64,000 nt of DNA from Bradyrhizobium iriomotense (GTDB lineage: Bacteria; Pseudomonadota; Alphaproteobacteria; Rhizobiales; Xanthobacteraceae): assembly GCF_018129405.1 (NCBI RefSeq), contig NZ_JAFCLP010000015.1, positions 1 to 64,000 on the forward strand, read 5' to 3'. A model generated the notes under the pieces. That model did not search any database and was not told the DNA's origin. It was given only the letters and a program-made list of their open reading frames with translations. Positions 25,728 through 33,184 of the stretch are shown piece after piece (the first letter of the stretch is position 1; every line of letters begins with the position of its first letter). The position numbers and the translations under genes were made by a program.

Positions 25728-25952
25728 ATGGACACGCAGAACGTCATTCTTCACGTGCGCTTTGCGCCGAACGGCACCGTGGTCGAGATCAGCGAGCGGC
25801 CGGAGGGCCTCACGCCTCAGGCCTGGTTCAACTTCCTCAGCGACAAGGCCGGCGACGTCTACCAGGCGCTCGCGGGCGGGCGGGGCGTGTTCCGGCTGAC
25901 GCGCGATGAGCTGACGGCGCTGAAGCAGGCGGCCACACCGGCGGCGGCCTGA
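25728..25952 (+). CDS. Small unknown nif-operon protein
   Basis: The 74-residue protein begins MDTQNVILHVRFAPNGTVVEISERP and ends in an Ala-rich tail. It has no cysteines and no membrane segment. It is located between the [2Fe-2S] ferredoxin and the Rieske gene with short gaps, so it is part of the operon. I do not recognise its family. Confidence 0.72.
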   Translation: MDTQNVILHVRFAPNGTVVEISERPEGLTPQAWFNFLSDKAGDVYQALAGGRGVFRLTRDELTALKQAATPAAA

Positions 25953-25971
25953 CCCGCGGGAGGAGTGCCCC

Positions 25972-26421
25972 ATGGGCCCGGAAGAGATTGACGTCTTCGT
26001 CATCTGCGCGAGCGACGAGATCGAGCGCGGCGGCGCGAGGGCCTTCAGCCTGTCTCGATTTGATGCGTCCGGCGAGAGCCGGCCGTTCCCGATCGTCGTG
26101 ATCCGGACCCACGACAACACCTATGTCGGTTATGTCAATGCCTGCCCGCATGACGGGGTCTGGCTCAATATTGGCAGCGGCGAGTTCTTCACGCAGGACC
26201 GCGCGTTCCTGAAATGCGGCCGCCACGGCGCCACGTTCGAGATCGACAGCGGGCTCTGCATCGATGGACCCTGCAACGGCAGGAATCTCCAGCCGATCGC
26301 GCTGGCCGTGATCGACGGCGAGGTCTGCCTGTGCGGCGAGCGGCTGGTCGAGGACGACCGCCCGTTCAATGCTTTCGACGATCATGACGAGACCATGGAA
26401 ATCATGATCCATCCGGATTAG
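25972..26421 (+). CDS. Small Rieske-type [2Fe-2S] protein (copy 2)
   Basis: The 149-residue soluble Rieske protein has ligands Cys58-Pro-His60 and Cys82-X2-His85 and the segment HGATFEIDSGLCIDGPCNGRNL. That segment is strongly similar to the copy at 14935, including extra conserved cysteines after the second ligand box. An acidic tail (DDHDETMEIM) ends the protein. Its position in the nifB operon makes it a likely electron carrier in nitrogenase assembly or function. The partner is unknown. Confidence 0.88.
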   Translation: MGPEEIDVFVICASDEIERGGARAFSLSRFDASGESRPFPIVVIRTHDNTYVGYVNACPHDGVWLNIGSGEFFTQDRAFLKCGRHGATFEIDSGLCIDGPCNGRNLQPIALAVIDGEVCLCGERLVEDDRPFNAFDDHDETMEIMIHPD

Positions 26422-26435
26422 CGGGGGGACCGGTT

Positions 26436-26603
26436 GTGACCGTTGCGCAACTGCTCGATCGACTGAAAGGATTGCCGGACGATGCTGTGGTGCTGATGGA
26501 CAGCGGCGACGGACTTTCGCGCGTATCCACGCTGGAATTTGTCGCCGATCAAGGCCCAGGGGCGCCGGCGGAGGTTATCCTGTCGCCGAGCATGGACGAG
26601 TAG
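26436..26603 (+). CDS. Unannotated 55-residue small protein
   Basis: A GTG at 26436 opens a 55-codon frame starting TVAQLLDRLKGLPDDAVVLMDS and ending VILSPSMDE. A GGGGGGAC element precedes the GTG. The composition is protein-like (an amphipathic helix, then beta-like strands), and the frame fills the gap exactly between the Rieske gene and the haemoglobin gene. It is shorter than usual gene-finder limits. Function is unknown. Confidence 0.6.
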   Translation: MTVAQLLDRLKGLPDDAVVLMDSGDGLSRVSTLEFVADQGPGAPAEVILSPSMDE

Positions 26604-26627
26604 GCGCGCGCAGCGGAAGGCATCGGC

Positions 26628-27056
26628 ATGAGCGATACGGCGGTGACTGTTTCAATGTTCGAGCGGATCGGCGGTCCTGTTGTCATCGACCGCCTGGTGG
26701 AAAGCTTTTATCGCCGGATGGACGAGGCTCCCGAAGCCACCGGCATTCGCGCCATGCATGCGGACGACCTGACATCAACCAAGCAGGTGCTGAAGCGCTA
26801 CCTCACCGAATGGACCGGCGGCCCAAAGCTCTATTCGCCGGAGAAGGGCCATCCGCGGCTGCGCCAGCGTCACATCGGCTTCCCGATCGGCAGCGCCGAG
26901 CGCGACGCGTGGCTGCTCTGCATGCGCGGTGCGCTGGCGGAGACGGTTGCCGACGAATCGGCGCGCGGGGAGCTCGATGCCGCACTCACCAAGCTCGCGG
27001 ATTGGATGCGCAACCAGGCCGGAAATCCGCACGACGCGCGCGGCGGGCCAGCCTGA
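26628..27056 (+). CDS. Group II truncated haemoglobin
   Basis: The 142-residue protein is a 2/2 globin of the TrHbO type. Tyr28 (B10), the proximal histidine His82 in LRQRHIGFPIG and Trp95 (G8) are in place, as are the ERIGG start and the GGP/GHPRLR blocks. It may bind O2 or NO and protect nitrogenase or feed oxidases. It is the last gene of the nifB operon and lies 13 bases from a convergent gene. Confidence 0.88.
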   Translation: MSDTAVTVSMFERIGGPVVIDRLVESFYRRMDEAPEATGIRAMHADDLTSTKQVLKRYLTEWTGGPKLYSPEKGHPRLRQRHIGFPIGSAERDAWLLCMRGALAETVADESARGELDAALTKLADWMRNQAGNPHDARGGPA

Positions 27057-27069
27057 AAGGGGCGCAGCG

Positions 27070-27315
27070 TCAGTCCGACAGCGGCAGTCCAAAAAACTCT
27101 TCCTCGGCGCCGCCCCAGGCCTTGTGCAACGCAAGGCCGCTCTGCCACTTGCCCATCTCGGTTTCGGTCGCCGCCCGGTGCGTGATCTTTCCCTCGGGCC
27201 GCTCGGCCAGCAGGAAGGTCTTGCCATTGCGGATGAAGCGATTGAGGTCCTTGGTGTCGGTTGGCCGCACGACGCAGCGCGGCGCGTCGTCGATGAGGAT
27301 GGTTGTCGGCAGCAT
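27070..27315 (-). CDS. Small unknown protein
   Basis: The 81-residue product starts MLPTTILIDDAPRCVVRPTDTKDLNRFIRNGKTFLLAE and ends EEEFFGLPLSD. It has no recognised domain. The ATG at 27315 is 14 bases after the end of the dienelactone-hydrolase-like gene, so it is the last gene of a four-gene reverse operon. A longer open frame upstream overlaps that gene and is not supported. Confidence 0.7.
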   Translation of the reverse strand: MLPTTILIDDAPRCVVRPTDTKDLNRFIRNGKTFLLAERPEGKITHRAATETEMGKWQSGLALHKAWGGAEEEFFGLPLSD

Positions 27316-27329
27316 CTCGCGGGGCTCCC

Positions 27330-28097
27330 TCAATCCAGCGGCGGTCCGAGATCGTCGTCGGCCTTCTTCTTTTTCTTCTTCTCGGTCTTCGCCTGGGCAT
27401 AGGCGCCGGCGTTCTTCAGCTGGATCGGTTTCTGCCCTTCGACATATTGCGAGATCCAGAACAGGGTCCGTTCCAGTGCCGTCGCCGCCGCGTCCTCGCG
27501 ATAGTTGCCGCGCTCGTCGCAGCCAAAACCCTGGGTGGCTTCGGGATATGTGAAGGCGCTGACGTCGGGACGCCAGGCGCGGAATTGCGTGATGGCCTCC
27601 GGCGGCAGCTCCGGGTCGCTCTCGCCGAAATGCAGGAGCGTCGGCACCTTGCGTTTTTCGCGATAGTCGGCGACGGTCCCGTGGCCGTCGTAGCCGATTA
27701 CGCAGGCGATGCCGCTGACCTTGTTGGCCGCGGTGTAGGCGAGGTCGCCGCCCCAGCAATAGCCGACGACCGCGACCTTGCCGGCGCTCTTCACCGCGTC
27801 GACGGTCGTCTGGATGTCGGAGATCGCCTGCTCGTTGCCGATCTGCGCGCTGATGGCTGCGCCCTCGGCCTTGCCGCCCTCATCGTGACCGAGACTGACG
27901 CCCGGCTTCACCCGATCGAACAGGGATGGCGCGATCGCGACATAGCCTTTGGCCGCGAAAGCATCGGCGACCTTGCAGATCTCGGGCGTGACGCCGAAAA
28001 CGTCCTGGAGGACCACAACGGCGCCCTTGGGTGTGTCCGCGGGCTCGGCACGATAGGCGGAGAAACTCGCTCCGTCGCTGGCGGTCAGTTCGATCAT
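27330..28097 (-). CDS. Dienelactone hydrolase-like protein without the catalytic His
   Basis: The 255-residue alpha/beta hydrolase resembles dienelactone hydrolase: QDVFGVTPEI, the nucleophile Cys114 in VGYCWGG and Asp161 in FGESDPE. The histidine of the usual HGF motif is replaced by Gln189 (ATQGFGCDERGNYR), so the classic Cys-Asp-His triad is broken. The C-terminus ends in a Lys-rich stretch (TEKKKKKKADDD). It lies in the reverse TPR-SufT operon. It may be a non-hydrolytic or altered enzyme; its role in nitrogen fixation is not known. Confidence 0.85.
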   Translation of the reverse strand: MIELTASDGASFSAYRAEPADTPKGAVVVLQDVFGVTPEICKVADAFAAKGYVAIAPSLFDRVKPGVSLGHDEGGKAEGAAISAQIGNEQAISDIQTTVDAVKSAGKVAVVGYCWGGDLAYTAANKVSGIACVIGYDGHGTVADYREKRKVPTLLHFGESDPELPPEAITQFRAWRPDVSAFTYPEATQGFGCDERGNYREDAAATALERTLFWISQYVEGQKPIQLKNAGAYAQAKTEKKKKKKADDDLGPPLD

Positions 28098-28133
28098 TGC
28101 ATCCTCTCCTCTCCGGTGGCCTCTGGTTGTTTC

Positions 28134-28463
28134 CTAGAGCAGGCCGAGCTCGAGCTTGACGTCGTCGGTCATCCGCGATGTGTCCCACGGCGGATCGAAC
28201 ACCAGCCGCACCGCGACCTTCTCGACGCCGCCGACCTCGCTCACCGCCTTCTCCACCCAGGACAGCATCTCGCCGGCGACCGGGCAGCCCGGCGCGGTCA
28301 GCGTCATGTCGATCTCGACAAGGCCGCCGTCCTTCGGCTCGATCCGGTAGATCAGGCCGAGGTCGTAGATGTTCACGGGGATTTCGGGATCGTGAACGGT
28401 ACGCAGCGCGGCGATGATGCCGGCAGTCAGCGCCTCGTTGTCGGCAAGCTCTATGGTCGTCAT
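28134..28463 (-). CDS. SufT/MIP18-family (DUF59) Fe-S assembly protein
   Basis: The 109-residue protein has the DUF59 signature: ALRTVHDPEIPVNIYDLGLIYRI, MTLTAPGCPVAGEML with the conserved cysteine, and VRLVFDPPWDTSRMTDD. SufT-type proteins help to mature Fe-S proteins. The ATG at 28463 gives the standard length. It lies 7 bases behind the TPR gene and fits the Fe-S theme of the divergent bolA-grxD genes. Confidence 0.88.
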   Translation of the reverse strand: MTTIELADNEALTAGIIAALRTVHDPEIPVNIYDLGLIYRIEPKDGGLVEIDMTLTAPGCPVAGEMLSWVEKAVSEVGGVEKVAVRLVFDPPWDTSRMTDDVKLELGLL

Positions 28464-28470
28464 CGCCACC

Positions 28471-28950
28471 TCACTGGAGCCCCTCGGCGAGCGCCGCAAC
28501 GACCGGCCAGCCGACCGCGCCCGTGGGGTCAAGCCGACGCAGGGCGGCGAGCAGTTCGTGGGCCTGCTTCTGTTCGTCCTTGCGCAGATGAATGAACGCG
28601 AGCGCCTTCAACGTATAAAGCGCGAAGCGGCCGGCGCCGTCGGGCAGCTCGGCCTGCGGTTGCCAGCTTCGCCAATCGGAGCTCCAGCCGGCCTGATGCG
28701 CGGCCTCCCGCAAGCCGCGCTCGGCGATGTTCTGGGCCTCGTCGAGACGGCCGCGATAGGTGTGGGTCTTGTAGAGGCAGAAATAGACCGCAAGCTCCGT
28801 TGGCGCCGCATCCAGGGCCTGGCGGAAGATGCGATCGGCTTCGAGCGGGTCGCGCCGATAGCTGACCACACCCTGCTGCAGCAGCGAGTCGATTTCGGGC
28901 GCGAGCTCACCGAAATTGATGCCGTCGGAATCGACGAGAACGGCCGTCAT
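28471..28950 (-). CDS. TPR-like helical-repeat protein (copy 2)
   Basis: The 159-residue protein has helix-pair repeats (VVSYRRDPLEADRIFRQALDAAPTELAVYFCLYKTHTYRGRLDEAQNIAERGL) and resembles the TPR protein at 21661-22194 in order and in several motifs. The ATG at 28950 is the first gene start of the reverse operon and faces the bolA promoter region. It is probably an adaptor protein; the partner is unknown. Confidence 0.78.
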   Translation of the reverse strand: MTAVLVDSDGINFGELAPEIDSLLQQGVVSYRRDPLEADRIFRQALDAAPTELAVYFCLYKTHTYRGRLDEAQNIAERGLREAAHQAGWSSDWRSWQPQAELPDGAGRFALYTLKALAFIHLRKDEQKQAHELLAALRRLDPTGAVGWPVVAALAEGLQ

Positions 28951-29063
28951 GCGCCGCTCGCCGTCGTCGGGATGCGGCGTCGAGCGTCGAGGCCGCTGGA
29001 ATTTGTGTGGGACAATTTCAGTTCCTCGTCTTGCGTATCGGAACACGGGCGTACCCCTACGAA

Positions 29064-29078
29064 GCAAAAGCCGGGCCG
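29064..29078 (-). promoter_or_regulatory. Candidate sigma-54 promoter of the reverse TPR-SufT operon
   Basis: On the reverse strand the element is CGGCCC-N5-TTGC, 114 bases before the ATG at 28950. The NifA site at 29192 lies about 115 bases further upstream. The 354-base gap 28951-29304 holds this element, the NifA site and the bolA promoter. Confidence 0.4.
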
Positions 29079-29191
29079 GACGAGAAACGCTGCGAAAGCG
29101 CTTCGATTCGAGGTGCCGCGAGGCATCGCCGTCGCGTCCGGGGCGAGGTGATCCGCGTTCGTCACGTCATCGACATGGACACGCGCGGCGT

Positions 29192-29207
29192 TGTCGGAAG
29201 TCGGACA
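29192..29207. promoter_or_regulatory. NifA upstream activator site (bolA region)
   Basis: TGTCGGAAGTCGGACA is an exact TGT-N10-ACA site, 52 bases upstream of the bolA -24 box. Confidence 0.68.
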
Positions 29208-29258
29208 TGACGTTGGCGCCAAGCAGGCAAGTCCCTATGAAAGCAGGGGTTCCGGAAC

Positions 29259-29273
29259 TGGTTTGGCGCTTGC
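29259..29273 (+). promoter_or_regulatory. Candidate sigma-54 promoter of bolA-grxD
   Basis: TGGTTT-N5-TTGC keeps the GG and GC hallmarks. It lies 32 bases before the bolA ATG at 29305. Confidence 0.6.
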
Positions 29274-29304
29274 ATGGAGCCGTCCCGGAGCAGGAGTGTG
29301 CGAC

Positions 29305-29538
29305 ATGGCGATGGCGGGACCGGACATTGAACAATTGATCAGGGAAGCGTTTCCGGACGCCGATGTGATCGTGACCGACCTTGCCGGCGACGGCGATCAC
29401 TACGGCGCACGCGTGGTCTCGCAGGCGTTTGCCGGCAAGAGCCGAATTCAGCAGCACCAGATGGTCTATGCCGCCCTGAAGGGACGAATGGGCGGTGCGC
29501 TGCATGCGCTCGCGCTCGAAACGGCGGTGCCGACATGA
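29305..29538 (+). CDS. BolA-family protein
   Basis: The 77-residue protein is a BolA: IEQLIREAFPDADVIVTDLAGDGDHYGARVVSQAFAGKSRIQQHQMVYAALKG. BolA proteins form [2Fe-2S]-bridged heterodimers with monothiol glutaredoxins, and such a glutaredoxin is encoded next. Both probably act in Fe-S trafficking or iron sensing during diazotrophy. Confidence 0.92.
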   Translation: MAMAGPDIEQLIREAFPDADVIVTDLAGDGDHYGARVVSQAFAGKSRIQQHQMVYAALKGRMGGALHALALETAVPT

Positions 29539-29556
29539 ATAGGAAAGGATGAAGGC

Positions 29557-29892
29557 ATGAGTGAACCGACCGAACGACGCATCAAGGACATTATCACGGG
29601 CAGCGACGTCGTGCTGTTCATGAAGGGTGTTCCGGCCGCGCCACAATGCGGCTTCTCCGGAACTGTTGTGCAGATCCTGACCGGTCTCGGCGTGCCCTTT
29701 ACGGGCATCAACGTGCTCGCCGATCCTGACATTCGCGAGGGCATCAAGTCGTTCTCGAACTGGCCGACCATTCCCCAACTCTACGTCAAGGGAGAGTTCC
29801 TCGGCGGCTGCGACATCGTGCGCGAGATGTTTAAGCTGGGCGAGTTAGCTGCGGTGCTGAATGACAAGGGCGTTGCGGTGGCGGTGTCATGA
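29557..29892 (+). CDS. grxD: Monothiol glutaredoxin of the Grx4/GrxD type
   Basis: The 111-residue protein has the CGFS active site at Cys31 (PQCGFSGT), the [20 protein letters not shown] block and the typical length. CGFS glutaredoxins carry [2Fe-2S] clusters with glutathione and with BolA. It sits 18 bases behind bolA and overlaps the next gene by 4 bases. Confidence 0.94.
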   Translation: MSEPTERRIKDIITGSDVVLFMKGVPAAPQCGFSGTVVQILTGLGVPFTGINVLADPDIREGIKSFSNWPTIPQLYVKGEFLGGCDIVREMFKLGELAAVLNDKGVAVAVS

Positions 29893-30242
29893 GCGACGGA
29901 ATGACCGAAGAGTTCGAGCTGCCGCAGCTTTATCGCCATCACGTCTTCGCCTGCCACACCCAGCGCCCGCCGGGCCACCCGCGTGGCAGCTGCGGCGCGG
30001 CCGGCGGCGGCCCGTTGTGGGAGCGGCTCGGCAAGGCGATCGAGACGAAAGGACTCACCGACATCGGTTTCACCGCATCCGGCTGTCTCGGTTTCTGCGG
30101 AGCGGGTCCGTTGATGGTCGTCTATCCCGACGGTGTCTGGTACCGGCCGACCACGCCCGAAGACATCGACGGGATCGTCGAGGAGCACCTGCAGCAGGGC
30201 CGTCGCGTCGATCGCCTGGTCATGGTGCTCGCGCGGAGCTGA
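29889..30242 (+). CDS. Thioredoxin-fold [2Fe-2S] ferredoxin
   Basis: The 117-residue protein has ligand cysteines at 22, 35, 66 and 70 in the arrangement [19 protein letters not shown] ... [23 protein letters not shown]. This is the thioredoxin-like [2Fe-2S] ferredoxin family, which includes proteins able to protect nitrogenase from O2 in Azotobacter (Shethna type). The protective role is only a possibility here. It is coupled to grxD and converges with the nitrogenase-associated gene. Confidence 0.88.
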   Translation: MSDGMTEEFELPQLYRHHVFACHTQRPPGHPRGSCGAAGGGPLWERLGKAIETKGLTDIGFTASGCLGFCGAGPLMVVYPDGVWYRPTTPEDIDGIVEEHLQQGRRVDRLVMVLARS

Positions 30243-30259
30243 GCTTCACGACTCCGCGC
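30231..30259. terminator. Bidirectional hairpin between convergent genes
   Basis: GCGCGGAG and CTCCGCGC form an 8-base-pair stem with a 13-base loop that covers both stop codons. It probably ends both transcripts. Confidence 0.45.
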
Positions 30260-30656
30260 AACGCGGCATCGCCTCCGGCCGCGTGCAGCCCTGGAGGTCG
30301 CCTCGCGCGCCGCCGAGCAGCGACGGAACCGGCTCACGGTCGAAGCCGGCGCATCTTGTGCCATCGGCTTCGATCAGCGGACGCCGGATCAGCAAGGGAT
30401 CGTCGAGCATCAACGCGATCGCTCCCGCCGCGTCGATCTCCGCCGGCTTTACTTCGCCGGATTTGATCCGCGGCGCGACCGGGTTGAACCAGGACGCGGT
30501 AGGTGTCGCACCGAAGAAGGCGAGCAGACGCTCTGCGGTCCAGGGCTCGGCCAGCAGGCTCTTCGCGATCACCTGATGGCCGGCCGCTGCCAATGCGCGG
30601 ATCTGCCGGGCGTTGGTTCCGCAGCCGGGCTTCTGGTAGAACAGGACTGTCGCCAC
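30246..30656 (-). CDS. Nitrogenase-associated protein, ArsC/Spx fold
   Basis: The 136-residue protein is thioredoxin-like and resembles the ArsC family, with a single active-site-like cysteine in QKPGCGTNARQIRAL and the PLIRRPLIE block (here LLIRRPLIEADG). Members of this subfamily are found beside nif genes and are called nitrogenase-associated protein. It lies 10 bases behind the second receiver-like gene and is probably transcribed with it. Function is not established. Confidence 0.87.
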   Translation of the reverse strand: MATVLFYQKPGCGTNARQIRALAAAGHQVIAKSLLAEPWTAERLLAFFGATPTASWFNPVAPRIKSGEVKPAEIDAAGAIALMLDDPLLIRRPLIEADGTRCAGFDREPVPSLLGGARGDLQGCTRPEAMPRCAES

Positions 30657-30666
30657 GTCCGGGCTC

Positions 30667-31101
30667 CTATTTCATCATGCCGAGCTGGATCAGCGGCGCG
30701 GCGCCGCCGCGGCCGAGGATGGTGTCGACCTTCTTGCGGACGCCTTCCAGCGTCAGCGGTTTCACCACCGCGCCGTGGGCGCCGGCCTTCATGGCTTCGA
30801 CCGCGGTAGTCTCGTCGGACTTGTCGGTGACGACGAGAATGCGCACGCCCGGAAATCTGGTGCCGAGCTCGCCGATCAGGGCAGAGCCGCGCGCCTTCAG
30901 GAAGGAGACCCCGAGCAGCACGACGTCCGGCTTCAGCCAGTCGACGCCCTTGGCATAGGCTTCTTCCGGCGTGGCGAGCTCGTGGGTCTCGATCTCGTCA
31001 TGCAGCATGAACTGGAGCGCCGCGCGGGTGATCTCGTCCTCGTCGACCACGAACACGCGCCGCTGGTCGACGGCCTTGGCTGTCTCGACACCGATCTGCA
31101 T
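30667..31101 (-). CDS. Receiver-like protein lacking the phospho-acceptor Asp (copy 2)
   Basis: The 144-residue protein is a single CheY-like domain. It keeps an acidic pocket (Asp20-Glu21-Asp22), Thr92 and Lys114-Pro, but the phospho-acceptor after KPDVVLL is Gly64. It is a paralogue of the protein at 4952-5389, with the same substitution and the same shared phrase VLLGxSFLxxxG. It is divergent from nifH across a 392-base gap with two NifA sites and is followed by the nitrogenase-associated gene. A non-phosphorylated partner or sensor role is inferred. Confidence 0.86.
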   Translation of the reverse strand: MQIGVETAKAVDQRRVFVVDEDEITRAALQFMLHDEIETHELATPEEAYAKGVDWLKPDVVLLGVSFLKARGSALIGELGTRFPGVRILVVTDKSDETTAVEAMKAGAHGAVVKPLTLEGVRKKVDTILGRGGAAPLIQLGMMK

Positions 31102-31137
31102 CTGTCGTTCTCCTCACATCGCTTCGAAAGAGAGTTA

Positions 31138-31152
31138 GCAATTTCCATTCCG
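31138..31152 (-). promoter_or_regulatory. Candidate sigma-54 promoter of the second receiver-like gene
   Basis: On the reverse strand the element is CGGAAT-N5-TTGC, 36 bases before the ATG at 31101. Spacing and sequence mirror the element in front of the first receiver-like gene. The -24 half is imperfect. Confidence 0.42.
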
Positions 31153-31205
31153 CATCCGCGCAGCGGCAATCGCGGTGCATTTGCACCGCTTATCGCTGCG
31201 ATCGT

Positions 31206-31221
31206 TGTCCGGTTCCTGACA
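31206..31221. promoter_or_regulatory. NifA upstream activator site 1 (nifH region)
   Basis: TGTCCGGTTCCTGACA is an exact TGT-N10-ACA site, 114 bases upstream of the nifH -24 start. Confidence 0.8.
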
Positions 31222-31234
31222 GTGGCCCTACCTC

Positions 31235-31250
31235 TGTAGGGTTCGACACA
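31235..31250. promoter_or_regulatory. NifA upstream activator site 2 (nifH region)
   Basis: TGTAGGGTTCGACACA is an exact TGT-N10-ACA site, 29 bases from the first. Paired sites are common in front of nifH. The gap 31102-31493 otherwise holds only promoters and the nifH leader. Confidence 0.78.
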
Positions 31251-31319
31251 GCTTCTGTCGGTCGCCCGCGTCGAAATATTTCCCGAGCGCGATCAGCGCT
31301 TTAGTGCGCGCGCAGCGAA

Positions 31320-31334
31320 TGGCACGCCAGTTGC
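31320..31334 (+). promoter_or_regulatory. Sigma-54 promoter of nifH
   Basis: TGGCAC-N5-TTGC is a perfect -24/-12 element. The leader to the nifH ATG would be about 150 bases. Confidence 0.9.
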
Positions 31335-31367
31335 TATTTGGATGCAGCAACGACGAGTGAGGGCTGA

Positions 31368-32378
<1,011 letters not shown>

Positions 32379-32385
32379 CCAGGTT

Positions 32386-32416
32386 GCCGGCCTCCCTGCT
32401 CCCCGGGGAGGCCGGC
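32386..32416 (+). terminator. Strong hairpin between nifH and nifQ
   Basis: GCCGGCCTCCC and GGGAGGCCGGC form a perfect 11-base-pair stem with a 9-base loop, 8 bases after the nifH stop. No T-tract follows. It could stabilise nifH mRNA and limit read-through into nifQ. Confidence 0.6.
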
Positions 32417-32457
32417 ACTTCTCGATGACCCCAGCGGCATAACCGACGGAGCCTTCC

Positions 32458-33183
32458 GTGACTGCGGCGCGAGCGAGTACGATCGAAGCGACGATGCACC
32501 TCCCGGTAGGGCTCGAAGTCGATCGGCCGCATGCCGGAATTGAGTTTTACCGCCTGCTGACGGGCTGCGATCCGGCGGAAGCCGATATCAGCGCCGACGA
32601 TAATTTCGACCGCCACGTGTTGGCCTCGATCCTGGCCGCAGCCGTGATGGATGGGGGCTCGATTGCGGAGCGCGCCGGCCTCTCCGCGCAGGAGCTCAAC
32701 GACCTGCTCACCGGCTGTTTCCCGTCGGCCATGGTCCGCGCCTTCGCGTGGATACCAAAATCGATCTCCGAGATCGACGACGAGACGATCATGGTGCGCG
32801 ATCTCCTGCTCGCGCAGCGTTCGACCGAAGGAGATGTCGGCCATTGGCTGGCGGCGATGGTGGCGCGGCGCGCGATGGAGCCGAACCATCTCTGGGAGGA
32901 TCTCGGCTTGCGCGAGCGGGCGGAACTATCGCGCCTCCTGATGCGTCATTTCGCGCCCCTGGCGGCTCGCAACACCAGGAATATGCGCTGGAAGCGCTTC
33001 TTTTATCGCATGCTCTGCGAGGATGACGGCTTCGTGATGTGCACGACCCCGGTCTGCACGCAATGCAACGATTTCGACCTCTGCTTCGGCGAGGAGAGCG
33101 GCGAGAGCCGCATGGCCGAGCGCCGGCGGGAATTTTTGCGCGGCGGTGATGATCATGCCGATGCCGGTGGCAGGTCAGTGTGA
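32458..33183 (+). CDS. nifQ: NifQ, molybdenum donor for FeMoco
   Basis: The 241-residue protein ends with the NifQ cysteine motif Cys-X4-Cys-X2-Cys-X5-Cys (CTTPVCTQCNDFDLC), which binds a [Mo-3Fe-4S] cluster and passes Mo to NifEN/NifH. The frame begins with a GTG at 32458; the ATG at residue 13 is an alternative start. It follows nifH after the hairpin and precedes the Fur-family gene. Confidence 0.93.
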   Translation: MTAARASTIEATMHLPVGLEVDRPHAGIEFYRLLTGCDPAEADISADDNFDRHVLASILAAAVMDGGSIAERAGLSAQELNDLLTGCFPSAMVRAFAWIPKSISEIDDETIMVRDLLLAQRSTEGDVGHWLAAMVARRAMEPNHLWEDLGLRERAELSRLLMRHFAPLAARNTRNMRWKRFFYRMLCEDDGFVMCTTPVCTQCNDFDLCFGEESGESRMAERRREFLRGGDDHADAGGRSV

Positions 33184-33184
33184 G

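Noticed and set aside
31170-31190. Second sigma-54-like pattern on the reverse strand near 31170 (ATGCAC-N5-TTGC)
   Set aside because: It lacks the GG of the -24 box, and the element at 31138-31152 is better placed for the receiver-like gene.
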